Source: Opitutales bacterium (GTDB taxonomy: Bacteria > Verrucomicrobiota > Verrucomicrobiia > Opitutales > UBA2987). From it: a stretch of 38,134 bases of DNA. How positions within the stretch are numbered: the stretch's first letter is position 1; each line of letters begins with the position of its first letter. This document shows, piece after piece, positions 7,844-16,512 of this stretch. Position numbers and translations under genes: made by a program. A model generated the notes under the pieces. The model saw only the letters and a program-made list of their open reading frames with translations. It searched no databases and was not told where the DNA came from. The stretch is from NCBI GenBank assembly GCA_021772535.1, contig JAJFLV010000161.1, forward strand, positions 1 to 38,134. Reading direction: 5' to 3'.

Positions 7844-9073
7844 CTATTCCTTTTCCAGCAAATCACAGAATTGGGGAAAGAGAATTTGATTGGCGAACTC
7901 GGTTTGGATGGCTGATTTACCGCGTTGTCCGAATTGGGACAGCTGGGCAGGGTCCATTTCCAGGCACTTGTTCAGTATTGAAACGAAACCGGTAATGTCG
8001 GAATGGTGGACCTGCCATCCGCATTGGCGCCTTTCCAGAATATCGGTAATATGGCTGGGACTGGGGCCGAGGTAGAGGAAGGGTTTACCCAGGGCCATGG
8101 CGCCATAAAATTTACAGGGATGATTGCAGCCGACCATATCTTCGCCCAAAGCCACCAGATGCAAATCAGCGGCGGACAATGAATATTTGATCTGATCCAG
8201 GGGTTGGTAAGGCAGAGAAACGACATTGGCCGGGTTGTGGTGAAGGATGAATTCGTCGATTTCTTTTTTCCCGTTTCCCCCGCCGATAAAGAAAAATACT
8301 ACTTCCGGCTTATCGAGGATAAGTTGAGATGCTTTCAGGACAGTGGTCAATGGGTGGCAGGAGCTGTGGTTTCCACTGTACATGACGACAAATTTACCCT
8401 CCAACCGGTATTTTTCTATAAAAGGATTTTCACTGGCCGAAACGGCAATTAAATGCTCATTCAGCGGCCAAGGCGGGATGATTGATAATCGCCCCTTCGG
8501 TCGAATTTTTCGCGTCAGCCTTTCCCTCATAAACCGGTCAAGCGCGATTATATCGTCGGCATTGGATAAAATCCGGCGGTTCAACCAGTCAAAACCCTTC
8601 ACCGGAAAGCTATTGGGCTTGAACAAACCCATTTCCACGGCCTGGTCCGGATTAAGGTCCAAGACCCACCATTTGATTGAGACCGATCGAAAAATTCTCA
8701 ATAAAAGCGCTGCCACACACCCCATGGGAGGTGAGGTGGTTGCCAGGATGCTTTTCAAATCTTTTAAGAAAAGTCCCCCCAGAAAGCATTGCAAAAGAAA
8801 CATAAACTGTCCGAGCAGACGTATGGGGATGCTCCTCTTGCCAAAGGAGGAGAAAGGGAACCGCCGAACTTCCACACCGTCGAGAATTTCCTGAGGGAAA
8901 AATTTTTGCTCCGGATTGTCATAACCGCGATTGGCCGTGTAAACCTTTACCCGCCAGCCTCTCTTCACCATTTCGGCAGCAACCCCAGCAATATACTGGC
9001 CGACAGCCGACGGATCGGGCAAATAGACCTGAGTAATTAAAAGAATGGTCTTGCGGGTTTTTTCGCTCATCAA
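7844..9073 (-). CDS. GT4-family glycosyltransferase
   Basis: This is probably a cytoplasmic or membrane-associated glycosyltransferase that adds a sugar to a surface polysaccharide. The 409-residue protein is a GT-B fold candidate. Its N-terminal domain has ITQVYLPDPSAVGQYIAGVA, resembling WcaI-type enzymes that open with a D.G.G.... loop. The C-terminal domain has MYSGNHSSCHPLTTVLKA, VVFFFIGGGNGKKEI and the donor-site region HPCKFYGAMALGKPFLYLG. The usual E-x7-E motif is only partly matched (the first Glu position reads as Cys-Lys in PCKFYGAMALGKP). It stands alone, not in a visible polysaccharide cluster, with about 210-bp gaps on both sides. Acceptor and donor cannot be told. Confidence 0.88.
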   Translation of the reverse strand: MMSEKTRKTILLITQVYLPDPSAVGQYIAGVAAEMVKRGWRVKVYTANRGYDNPEQKFFPQEILDGVEVRRFPFSSFGKRSIPIRLLGQFMFLLQCFLGGLFLKDLKSILATTSPPMGCVAALLLRIFRSVSIKWWVLDLNPDQAVEMGLFKPNSFPVKGFDWLNRRILSNADDIIALDRFMRERLTRKIRPKGRLSIIPPWPLNEHLIAVSASENPFIEKYRLEGKFVVMYSGNHSSCHPLTTVLKASQLILDKPEVVFFFIGGGNGKKEIDEFILHHNPANVVSLPYQPLDQIKYSLSAADLHLVALGEDMVGCNHPCKFYGAMALGKPFLYLGPSPSHITDILERRQCGWQVHHSDITGFVSILNKCLEMDPAQLSQFGQRGKSAIQTEFANQILFPQFCDLLEKE

Positions 9074-9287
9074 TTTACCGACTCCTCATTTAATGGTGTC
9101 GAAAGGTTGGAAGGTTGAATATTTGAAGTGCTTTGAGCAAACCGAAATCCTCAAATTTACCATCCAAAGAGGGGCAAATAAAATATTGGACGAATGGGTA
9201 GATAATCTTTAATCTTGCCTCCTTTTTCAAATTAATGAGTTAAAAAGAGCTATTTAAAGCTGTCACAAAGACATAGAAAATTGCTGA

Positions 9288-9770
9288 ATGGACCGCCTCC
9301 ATTCATATTGGAGAATGGAGTATGTCAAAGCCCCCAAAAAAGCGGAGGGTTATGACAATCTTTTCTCAAATCTGCATCAAACTGATAATGACAAAGACGC
9401 TCTCATTCTTTTGCGAAGTTCGTCCAATTACCTGGTCCTTAACAAGTTTCCCTACAATCCTGGGCATTTACTGGCCGTCCCTTACCGGGAGGTGGCCGAT
9501 TTGGAGGATTTAAGCGAGGAGGAGAGCAGCGACCTCATGGCCACTATCACCAAAGGCAAACAAATCGTGCAGCGGGCCTTCCAGCCCGACGGTTTTAATA
9601 TCGGCTTCAATTTCGGTCAGGCAGCCGGAGCTGGAATCCCCCGCCATTTGCATTGTCATATCGTTCCGCGATGGGAGGGGGACACCAACTTCATGCCCGT
9701 AATCGGACAGACGCGCGTCCTTCCCCAGGCGTTGGAGGAAACTTGGGAAATCTTAAAAAAACATTGCTGA
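9288..9770 (+). CDS. HIT-family nucleotide hydrolase/Ap4A phosphorylase-like
   Basis: HIT enzymes act on nucleotide phosphoesters such as diadenosine polyphosphates. The 160-residue protein carries the histidine triad HLHCHIVPRW near residue 122. It also has the flanking GFNFGQAAGAGIPRH, and the tail typical of the Ap4A-phosphorylase-like bacterial branch (NFMPVIGQTRVLPQAL). The N-terminus LHSYWRMEYVKAPK matches the family opening WxPWRxxYI, supporting the first ATG as start. It heads a plus-strand run with phoH, pgpH and ybeY, with a 76-bp gap to phoH. Substrate preference is not decided by the sequence. Confidence 0.93.
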   Translation: MDRLHSYWRMEYVKAPKKAEGYDNLFSNLHQTDNDKDALILLRSSSNYLVLNKFPYNPGHLLAVPYREVADLEDLSEEESSDLMATITKGKQIVQRAFQPDGFNIGFNFGQAAGAGIPRHLHCHIVPRWEGDTNFMPVIGQTRVLPQALEETWEILKKHC

Positions 9771-9846
9771 GGACTCAGTCCATTTAAAGAACGCCGCCCG
9801 CCCGCTTCAATTTGGAAGAGACGGACGGCTCCCTCTATTTGAAACG

Positions 9847-10833
9847 ATGCCCGAAAAGACTCTTCATTTTCCCAACCCCCGACTTCTACACGACCTTTAC
9901 TGTGGCCGGGAGGACAATCTGGCAGAAGTGGAAAAAGCCTTATCCGTGAAACTGGTGACAAGAGAAGATTGGCTGCAGGTTCAGGGGGCCGAAAAAGCCA
10001 TCGAGAAAGTGGAAACACTCTTTAACAACCTGCGGGAAGGCCGCTCGCATGGGATGTTTGTGAACAACGCGGATTTCCGAAACCTGCTGCGGGCGGTGGC
10101 CAACGGGCACAGCCAACAACTGCAGGCCCTCTACGAAAAACCGCATCTCATACAGGTTAAAAACCGCAGCATCGTACCTCGGTCGATCAACCAGAAAAAA
10201 TACCTGGAGGCAATTGGAAAAAAAGACATCGTTTTCGGCATTGGACCGGCCGGTACAGGCAAAACCTACCTCGCCATGGCTGCGGCGATCGACGCCCTTC
10301 TCAAAGAGGAAGTGGAAAAACTGATTCTAACACGACCGGCAGTAGAGGCGGGAGAAGCTCTCGGATTTCTGCCGGGCGACCTGAGGGAAAAAATAGAGCC
10401 CTACCTGCGCCCTCTCTATGATGCCATGTATGATATCCTGGGCCGTGAGAGATCAGTTAAACTGATTGAACGGGAGATCATCGAAATTGCCCCTTTGGCC
10501 TATATGCGAGGACGCACCCTTTCGAAGGCTTTTATTATTCTGGACGAAGCTCAAAACACGACTCCCGAACAGATGATGATGTTTTTAACCCGTATGGGCG
10601 ACAGCAGCCGGATGGTCATCACCGGCGACATCACTCAAGTGGACCTGCCTGCACGTATACACTCAGGACTCAAGCAGGTCATAAAGGTCCTGCGCGGCGT
10701 AAAGGATATCTCTTTCATCTATCTCGAGGGGCAGGATGTGGTAAGGCACCCGATTGTGCAAAACATCATCGAAGCCTATCAACGTTTCGCGGATGAAAAA
10801 GAAAATCAGACTATTACGGAGGGGCACAATTAA
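9847..10833 (+). CDS. phoH: PhoH-like ATPase
   Basis: PhoH is a cytoplasmic P-loop ATPase, often next to ybeY and implicated in RNA metabolism or phosphate-stress responses. The 328-residue protein has a small N-terminal KH-like region (residues 20-60). A PhoH core follows with Walker A GPAGTGKTYLA, TRPAVEAGEALGFLPGD, and Walker B FIILDEAQNTTPEQM, then TGDITQVDLP. Length is normal for the family. It sits 64 bp before the pgpH-like gene, in the widespread phoH-pgpH-ybeY arrangement. Confidence 0.96.
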   Translation: MPEKTLHFPNPRLLHDLYCGREDNLAEVEKALSVKLVTREDWLQVQGAEKAIEKVETLFNNLREGRSHGMFVNNADFRNLLRAVANGHSQQLQALYEKPHLIQVKNRSIVPRSINQKKYLEAIGKKDIVFGIGPAGTGKTYLAMAAAIDALLKEEVEKLILTRPAVEAGEALGFLPGDLREKIEPYLRPLYDAMYDILGRERSVKLIEREIIEIAPLAYMRGRTLSKAFIILDEAQNTTPEQMMMFLTRMGDSSRMVITGDITQVDLPARIHSGLKQVIKVLRGVKDISFIYLEGQDVVRHPIVQNIIEAYQRFADEKENQTITEGHN

Positions 10834-10896
10834 TCGTCCGCATCGTTAAGTAATTACAAGAAAAGAATTGTAAATATTTTAAACCCCAATCCCCCT

Positions 10897-13401
10897 ATGG
10901 GAACCCTCAAAAAATCAAAGAAAGAGCGGTCCACAGCCACCCGCCGGAAAAGAAAGGATGAGCAAAAATCGCTCTCCCGGCAAATGCTGGATCCTGGACG
11001 GGTGTTCTGGCTCTTTTCCTTTATTGTTTTAACAGGCCTGGTTACTTTCATCTGCTTCGTTGGCTTGTCGCCGGCCGGGCCTCGAATCCTGCCTAATCAG
11101 GTGTCCAAAATTCGCGTAGTGGCAGAGGCGCCGTTTTCCTATCAAAGCAAAATTTTAACCGACCAACTAATTGAAGACCGGAAAAGGCGGTTACCACCCG
11201 TTTATCGTCTCACCCTGGATACCTATAACAGGTTCGAAGCATACATGGGGAAGCTGGAAGAAGGTTTCACAAAACTGGAAGGAGATACCAAAGAGCTGGG
11301 TCAAGCTGAAAAAATGACCGCTATTCGACAGTTTGCCAATGAGTTCGAACTGGGTTCCGGTTACAATCCCAACAGCGAGAATATTACCATCATTCTCAAT
11401 GAAATCGACCCTTCCCAACGCCACCTGGTGATTGGAGAAGGTCTCATGATTTTGCGGGAAATTTATCGGCAAGGCGTCTATGACCCCAGTAATCAGGACA
11501 TCCGGATCGATACCGACAGTTTGATAAGGTTGAATATTCTTACCGAAACCGGCGACCTAGCCCAAGTGGAGGTCCAGTCCGAGGAAGATGCACTGCGGTT
11601 TTTACGCATTAATCTTTCGGCTCTGGATATTCCAAGGGAGGCTTCATCGGCTCTATTTCATCTTATACGCAACGGATTGGTTCCAAATTTGGAATTCGAT
11701 CCAGTCAAAACTGAAGAGAAGCGCAGCCTGGTGCAAAACGAGATCGACCCGATCATTATCCAGGTGGCCGAAGGACAAACCATAATTGAGCCGGACACTA
11801 AAGTTCGGGCCTTGGAACAGGAGCAACTGGCCGCCTATCGCCAGAGTTTGAAGGAAAACAAAGACCGCGCTCTGGGAATCGATCCCCTTCTCTGGGAACG
11901 ATTGTTAATGACCGTCGGCACACTCCTTTCGGCCGCCATTTATATAAAGGTAGGAAACCGCCAATTACGCCGCCATAAACAAAAGGTAATCCTCTCTGTA
12001 ACGGTATTACTCCTCAATCTTCTCTTTCTTCGTCTCGTCTTAGAGCTGGATTTCCTGGCTGAAACCAAACCGGCTTTACCGGCCCTCCTTCCATTCCTGG
12101 CTCCCACGGCGCTGGGCCCCATTCTGGTCGCAGTCCTAATCGGGACAGGACCAGGGATTTTCCTGGCAGTACTCATAAGCATGTTTCATGCCCTCATGCA
12201 GGGTAATTCCATGACCCTCCTGCTGGTCAGTTTTTTATCCTCCCTGTTCGGGATCTATCACTGTCACAATGTGCATGTACGATCCCGCGTGGTACAGGCA
12301 GGGACTCTAACCGGAATGAGCCTGGCAGTGTGTGCCCTTTTTATAGGACTGTACGCTGCTCTCGATGTGGCCGTCATACTGCAGCAAATGGCCGCGGCCC
12401 TGGTCGTGGGTGGAGTCACAGGCGTCGCAGTGCTTGGCCTGCTGCCATTTTTTGAAAATCTTTTCAAATTCACAACCAATATTTCCTTGCTCGAATTGAC
12501 CGATTTCAATCATCCGTTACTTCGTCGCATGCAAGTGGCCGCCCCCGGCAGCTACCACCATAGCCTCATGGTGGCCAACCTTTCCGAAAATGCCGCCGCC
12601 GAAATCGGGGCCAATCCCCTGGTCTGCCGGGTGTGTTCATTATTCCATGACATCGGGAAAATCCAGAAACCGGATTACTATACAGAAAATCAGCGCGAAG
12701 GGTTTAACCCTCACCACTTGCGCAATCCCTCCATGAGCGCCCTGGTAATCAAAAGTCATGTCAAAGAGGGTGTCCAGTTAGCCCGGCAGTATAAGCTGCC
12801 GCAGACGATTATCGATGTCATTAAGGAACACCATGGAACGACCCTGATCCAGTATTTTTACTACAAGGCTCTGAAACAAAAAGAGGACACCAACACACCA
12901 AGTATATTTCCGGATGCGCCGAAAGTGCTCATCGATGATGTCAACGAAAGCACCTACCGTTACGAAGGGCCGAAACCGCAATTCAAAGAAAGCGCGATCA
13001 TCTTTTTCGCCGATTCCATTGAGGCCGCCAGCCGATGTCTGCCTAAAGTGACTCCACAGGCCATCGACGAACTGCTCGACCGTATATTCCAGGCGCGCCT
13101 CAACGACCACCAGCTTTCCGAATGTGCCCTGACCTTTGAGGAGGTGGGAAAGATAAAAAAGAGCTTTTCCTTCACTCTGTTAAATATGCTGCACTCGCGA
13201 GTGGAATACCCCAGCCAGGAAGAACAACAGCAGGCGGTCAGCAAAGCCGAAGCAAAACCAGCCAGAGAACGAAAGAAAGCCGGAGCACAAAGGAAAAATG
13301 GAAAGGGCGAAAGGTCCTTATCGAAAACAATACCCAATGCTACTGATACAGATGCCGCCAAAGAAAAAGCCGCGCCTCATTCTGGCAGCCAATCGGTCTG
13401 A
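10897..13401 (+). CDS. pgpH: 7TM receptor with HD hydrolase domain (PgpH/YqfF family)
   Basis: PgpH-type proteins hydrolyse cyclic di-AMP with their cytoplasmic HD domain. The 834-residue product has a basic N-terminus and a first membrane helix at about residues 35-58. An extracytoplasmic 7TMR-HDED domain follows to about residue 310, then a cluster of about seven helices (roughly 325-510). The HD domain starts with GSYHHSLMVANLSENAAAE and has the LFHDIGKIQKPDYY signature. The catalytic HD pair is intact. The protein is longer than typical (about 710-720 residues in Firmicutes). The extra length is largely a basic, Lys/Ala-rich C-terminal tail whose coding sequence overlaps ybeY. No diadenylate cyclase gene is in the window. 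Confidence 0.93.
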   Translation: MGTLKKSKKERSTATRRKRKDEQKSLSRQMLDPGRVFWLFSFIVLTGLVTFICFVGLSPAGPRILPNQVSKIRVVAEAPFSYQSKILTDQLIEDRKRRLPPVYRLTLDTYNRFEAYMGKLEEGFTKLEGDTKELGQAEKMTAIRQFANEFELGSGYNPNSENITIILNEIDPSQRHLVIGEGLMILREIYRQGVYDPSNQDIRIDTDSLIRLNILTETGDLAQVEVQSEEDALRFLRINLSALDIPREASSALFHLIRNGLVPNLEFDPVKTEEKRSLVQNEIDPIIIQVAEGQTIIEPDTKVRALEQEQLAAYRQSLKENKDRALGIDPLLWERLLMTVGTLLSAAIYIKVGNRQLRRHKQKVILSVTVLLLNLLFLRLVLELDFLAETKPALPALLPFLAPTALGPILVAVLIGTGPGIFLAVLISMFHALMQGNSMTLLLVSFLSSLFGIYHCHNVHVRSRVVQAGTLTGMSLAVCALFIGLYAALDVAVILQQMAAALVVGGVTGVAVLGLLPFFENLFKFTTNISLLELTDFNHPLLRRMQVAAPGSYHHSLMVANLSENAAAEIGANPLVCRVCSLFHDIGKIQKPDYYTENQREGFNPHHLRNPSMSALVIKSHVKEGVQLARQYKLPQTIIDVIKEHHGTTLIQYFYYKALKQKEDTNTPSIFPDAPKVLIDDVNESTYRYEGPKPQFKESAIIFFADSIEAASRCLPKVTPQAIDELLDRIFQARLNDHQLSECALTFEEVGKIKKSFSFTLLNMLHSRVEYPSQEEQQQAVSKAEAKPARERKKAGAQRKNGKGERSLSKTIPNATDTDAAKEKAAPHSGSQSV

Positions 13402-13825
13402 CCAGCTGAAATACCGGCTGGGGGAGGTTCAGGCACTCTTTCATTTTCTCGACAAAATCCGCCCCGAGGCCATTCCCAAGGGTGAATTATCCGTCGTTTT
13501 CATGGATGAAGCGGAACACTCAAGTCTGCACTATAATTTCATGGAAGACAAAACGCCCACCGATGTAATAACTTTCCCCGGAGATCCTGCGATGAATTTT
13601 GCCGGTGAAATATGCGTCTCGGTTGACTACGCCCATAATTCAGCTCAAGAAAGGGACCTGTCCCTAGCGCGGGAGCTTACCCTCTATCTCGTACATGGCT
13701 GGCTGCACCTGGCGGGTTTTGACGACAAAGGGGAAATCGAACGAAAAAAAATACGTGAAGAAGAAACGCGCCTTCTCACGGCTATCGAAAAAGCGGAGCG
13801 GCAGCCTCATTTTTCTGTGGCCTAA
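13352..13825 (+). CDS. ybeY: Endoribonuclease YbeY (variant metal-site residue)
   Basis: YbeY is a metal-dependent endoribonuclease for rRNA maturation and quality control. The ORF opens at 13298, but ATG 13352 (MPPKKKPRL) fits the family N-terminus better and limits overlap with pgpH to 50 bp. ATG 13298 has AAAGGA upstream and is the alternative. The protein shows family features PTDVITFPGD and FAGEICVSVDYA. The metal motif reads HGWLHLAGFDD. The usual third histidine (HGxLHLxGYDH) is replaced by Asp, encoded clearly as GAC. The stop overlaps the convergent tonB-like stop by 4 bp. Confidence 0.92.
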   Translation: MPPKKKPRLILAANRSDQLKYRLGEVQALFHFLDKIRPEAIPKGELSVVFMDEAEHSSLHYNFMEDKTPTDVITFPGDPAMNFAGEICVSVDYAHNSAQERDLSLARELTLYLVHGWLHLAGFDDKGEIERKKIREEETRLLTAIEKAERQPHFSVA

Positions 13826-14481
13826 TTTAATTTAAAAGACAGCGGTTGCAGGCGGCGGACTTTTACCGGTTTGCCGTTTTTTGTGCCCGGCTCGAATTTC
13901 CATTGCAGGACTGCTTCGATGGAAGGTTTCTCGAACTCACTGTGGCTGGATTCCTTGATCGTTGCCTTGATGACATTCCCACGCTCGTCGACAATGATAA
14001 TCAGCCTGACCCAGCCTTCGATCCCTTCGCGTTTGAATTGAAAAGGGTAAATTGGGGGGATGGCCACGATCCTCCTAGGATGATTGTTGAGATCCTTCAG
14101 GTCGAATGTCATGTTTTCAATTGTGCCGGGGTAATCATTGATATCGAAGGATTGGCCTGGTAAAAGCGCCTCGCCAACCCCAGGATGAAGTAATCCCTCA
14201 ATTTGAACTAAAGTTAGAGGCGTATTTTCCTCTTCCAATTCAGGTTTTTTCGGCTCCGGTAAAGGGTCGTCTTCCGGTGGTGGATCGGGTAGGACGGAAG
14301 GCGGCGGCGGGATGTTTGGCGCATCAGCAATAATAACGGGTTTTGGTTTACTGAAACCGCTTAACAACTGCGTTAGCGGCAGAGCCAAAAATACTAGGGC
14401 TGACAGCGTCAAAGCCCCACCAAAGGAAGTCGAGGTGTTCTTTTTTGAATCACGCGGATGGTAAACAAGTTTATCGCTCAT
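13822..14481 (-). CDS. TonB-family energy transducer
   Basis: TonB proteins couple the inner-membrane ExbBD motor to outer-membrane receptors. The 219-residue protein has a short cytoplasmic N-terminus and one membrane helix (about residues 22-42, GGALTLSALVFLALPLTQLL). A Pro/Glu-rich periplasmic spacer follows (IPPPPSVLPDPPPEDDPLPEP). The C-terminal TonB_C domain reads PIYPFQFKREGIEGWVRL, DERGNVIKATIKESS and AVLQWKFEPGTKNGKPV. No exbB or exbD is adjacent. The barrel-bearing gene at 23.7 kb is a candidate partner type, but a link is speculative. The MITE-like element begins 130 bp upstream of its start. Confidence 0.92.
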   Translation of the reverse strand: MSDKLVYHPRDSKKNTSTSFGGALTLSALVFLALPLTQLLSGFSKPKPVIIADAPNIPPPPSVLPDPPPEDDPLPEPKKPELEEENTPLTLVQIEGLLHPGVGEALLPGQSFDINDYPGTIENMTFDLKDLNNHPRRIVAIPPIYPFQFKREGIEGWVRLIIIVDERGNVIKATIKESSHSEFEKPSIEAVLQWKFEPGTKNGKPVKVRRLQPLSFKLN

Positions 14482-14610
14482 GGGAATTTCTCCAATATTC
14501 AGGAAGTTAAAATCGCATCAGTTTAACAGGACGCTCACCCTATTAAACGTGTCGGGGCGGAATTTATTAGAGCTTTTAAAAAAACCCCCGATTTTCAGGC
14601 ATCTAATGAC

Positions 14611-14888
14611 TAGAACCTATCTCAAATTCGATGATGTTGATGCAGAGAGCAATTATGCGTTTTGAGCAAGGCGCGACGGGGCTTGCCGGGCTAGCAGCCC
14701 AGCTGCCCCGCCGGAACGCTGCTCAAACACATAACTGCCTCTGTCCAAAGGATTTGTGCGGCACGGCAGCACCTGCTGCGTTGGTTTGTGCCCGAAGGGC
14801 GTCCAGCCCATCTGGGCGCAAAGCCGCCTGGCATCTGCCGTCGTGGCGCTACAAACATCATTCATCGGCAAATTTGAGATAGGTTCTA
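14611..14888. mobile_element. MITE-like element with 18-bp terminal inverted repeats and two large hairpins
   Basis: The ends are perfect inverted repeats, TAGAACCTATCTCAAATT at 14611-14628 and its complement at 14871-14888. Both ends start or finish with TA, fitting a TA target duplication as in IS630/Tc1-mariner elements (inference). Inside are two tandem foldable units. The first has arms of about 55 bp (14637-14748) around GGGCTAGCAGCCC, including perfect TTGAGCA/TGCTCAA and GGGGC/GCCCC pairs. The second is built on TTTGTGCCC (14785-14793) and GGGCGCAAA (14814-14822). No transposase is encoded. The ORFs crossing it show no recognisable protein. The first 80 bp recur inverted at 32493-32572 with one mismatch, which shows that it is a dispersed repeat. 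Confidence 0.8.
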
Positions 14889-15365
14889 TATACCCAAATG
14901 TTTCAAAAAATCGAGAAGTGATGAAAAACAAGGCGCAATTTGGAAACCGACGCGGGAATGTAGTACCCTGCATAACCAAGCGGTTTCCGGGCTGCAACGC
15001 TGCTATTTGCGCATGTCGGTACCGTCACTTTCAATGCGGTTTTCGAAACACCAGAAAAATTCCATAACATATTGAATAAAATCAACAAAGACTCCGCACT
15101 TGGGAAGGCGATTGAAACTATGGGGTATATCCAACCTGTCCGCAGGTTCAAAGGATATTAAAATCGAAACAGGGAAAACGATAGGGAATCAGGTCAATCT
15201 TTTTGATATCTGCTGTTTAAGGTTTTAACCTGTATCATTCACAAAAATATCACTGTGTTCAGATTAATTTTAAGAGCGGGAAGGTTATTTCGGAGGCAAG
15301 GTTGGGGAAATAGGAAAGTTACCGTTATCATTACGTAACTTATTATTTATCAGGTATTTGGTAAA
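14889..15365. other. Gene-free region upstream of the PhyH-like gene
   Basis: This 477-bp stretch holds the nested inverted-repeat structure at 14914-15032 and otherwise AT-rich sequence. Near the phyH-like start is an 8-bp palindrome TTACGTAA (15331-15338). A weak candidate promoter (TTGGGG, 17-bp spacer, TTATCA) lies just before it. The two small ORFs crossing the start of the region (14756-15067 plus, 14903-15151 minus) show no known domain. I see no convincing coding sequence. Confidence 0.4.
14914..15032. repeat. Nested inverted-repeat structure (possible dispersed repeat or structured RNA)
   Basis: Three nested pairings share one centre. Outer: GAAGTGATG with CGTCACTTTC (imperfect). 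Middle: GCGCAA (14933-14938) with TTGCGC (15007-15012). Inner: GGAAACCG (14942-14949) with CGGTTTCC (14981-14988), perfect over 8 bp. Its layout is like a long foldable intergenic repeat, and it begins about 25 bp after the MITE-like element. There is no T-run to make it a terminator. No second copy is visible in this window. Confidence 0.5.
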
Positions 15366-16319
15366 ATGTCCTCCGATTTGAATTTACTTTTTGAAGATTC
15401 GCATGATAAGACCACCGGCATGAGCACAACCTCTTATCCACGTTTTGAGGACTGTCCTGAGTTCCTTGCAGAGGAGCAACTGGTCCAATATGAGGATCAA
15501 GGGTACCTGGCCTTTGAGAATGCTCTTACTCCCGAAGAGGTGAAGGCCGCTAATGCCGATATTTCACAGATCATTCGAAAATACGCCTTTAACGATAAAC
15601 TGGCAGAATGGAACCTGGGCGATGATCTCGGCACCAATTATTCCGGGGCATGTTTCAAGAAAAAAGGAGAGGATTGCGGATTCTGGCTGGAGGCCGGCTA
15701 CGAGCCAAAACCAGAGGATTTGGACGAACTCGAACTCAATGTCCGTAAACTCATGTGGTTCCAGAACGAAACCCCGACCTTTATTCATCTCACTCAAAGG
15801 CACCTTAAACTACAAGGAGTAATACGGTTCATTCTAGGAACAGAGCCGGTCCACTACCAAACCATGGGTTTGATTAAACCTCCATTTGTCGGATCTAAGA
15901 AGCCCTGGCATCAGGACAACGCCTATTTTTCGATTGAAGACCTGAATAAGGTGTGCGGCGTTTGGGTCGCTTTGGACGACGCCACCGCCGAGAACGGTTG
16001 CATGCATGTTATCCCCGGAGGGCATAAGCTCGGTCCCCTAAGGCATCACCATACCTACGATTGCGAAATTATGCCAGACCGCATAGATCCCGCACAGGCC
16101 GTGCCAATCGAGTTAAAAGCTGGAGGCGCTCTCTTCTTTTCCAGCATGCTGCCCCATGAGACACCGCCAAACCGCTCTTCACAACGGCGTCGGGCGGTAC
16201 AATTTCATTACCGAAGCGCGGACAACAAGCTGATTCCGAAGGAAAAATATTATTCCATCTTCAAGGAATCTGATGGAACTCCCGCGACCTGCGCTTACGC
16301 CCTGCAAAAAAATTTCTGA
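15366..16319 (+). CDS. Phytanoyl-CoA dioxygenase (PhyH)-family protein
   Basis: This is an Fe(II)/2-oxoglutarate dioxygenase of the PhyH family, which hydroxylates varied small molecules or acyl-CoAs. The 317-residue protein starts with the family's N-terminal segment (YEDQGYLAFENALTPEEV). The metal site has HQD (KKPWHQDNAYFSIED) and a distal His in FFSSMLPHETPPNRS, with Arg residues following (RRRAVQFHYR) to bind 2-oxoglutarate. GVWVALDDATAENGCMHVIPGGHK is typical for the family. The site looks complete. A second ATG (residue 19, MSTTSYPRF) is a possible start. Substrate unknown. It is transcribed alone, 478 bp downstream of the repeat region. Confidence 0.92.
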   Translation: MSSDLNLLFEDSHDKTTGMSTTSYPRFEDCPEFLAEEQLVQYEDQGYLAFENALTPEEVKAANADISQIIRKYAFNDKLAEWNLGDDLGTNYSGACFKKKGEDCGFWLEAGYEPKPEDLDELELNVRKLMWFQNETPTFIHLTQRHLKLQGVIRFILGTEPVHYQTMGLIKPPFVGSKKPWHQDNAYFSIEDLNKVCGVWVALDDATAENGCMHVIPGGHKLGPLRHHHTYDCEIMPDRIDPAQAVPIELKAGGALFFSSMLPHETPPNRSSQRRRAVQFHYRSADNKLIPKEKYYSIFKESDGTPATCAYALQKNF

Positions 16320-16334
16320 TCTATAGGCCATAGG

Positions 16335-16357
16335 CCCACCATTCCATTAATGATGGG
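16335..16357 (+). terminator. Hairpin after the PhyH-like gene (weak terminator candidate)
   Basis: CCCACCATT and AATGATGGG pair at 8 of 9 positions around a 5-nt loop, 15 bp past the stop codon. No T-tract follows, so intrinsic termination is doubtful. Confidence 0.25.
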
Positions 16358-16512
16358 AGAGGCGAAATCGATTCTGAAATTTTCCTGCAATCCTGAGAAA
16401 TCCACCGATATACAAAGAAAAAGCAGTGTCATAATTGACCACTTTAATGGTCGGGGTTATGCTTGAGGATTCAGGATTTTTGAAAAATAAATTTGCATCT
16501 GACGATAAGTCC

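Noticed and set aside
14653-14997. 114-residue minus-strand ORF over the MITE-like element
   Set aside because: It lies mostly within the hairpin-rich repeat, crosses its end, and shows no recognisable domain.
16320-16512. Possible SAM-type riboswitch before the homocysteine methyltransferase gene
   Set aside because: Only small separate hairpins are present; no conserved riboswitch core could be recognised.
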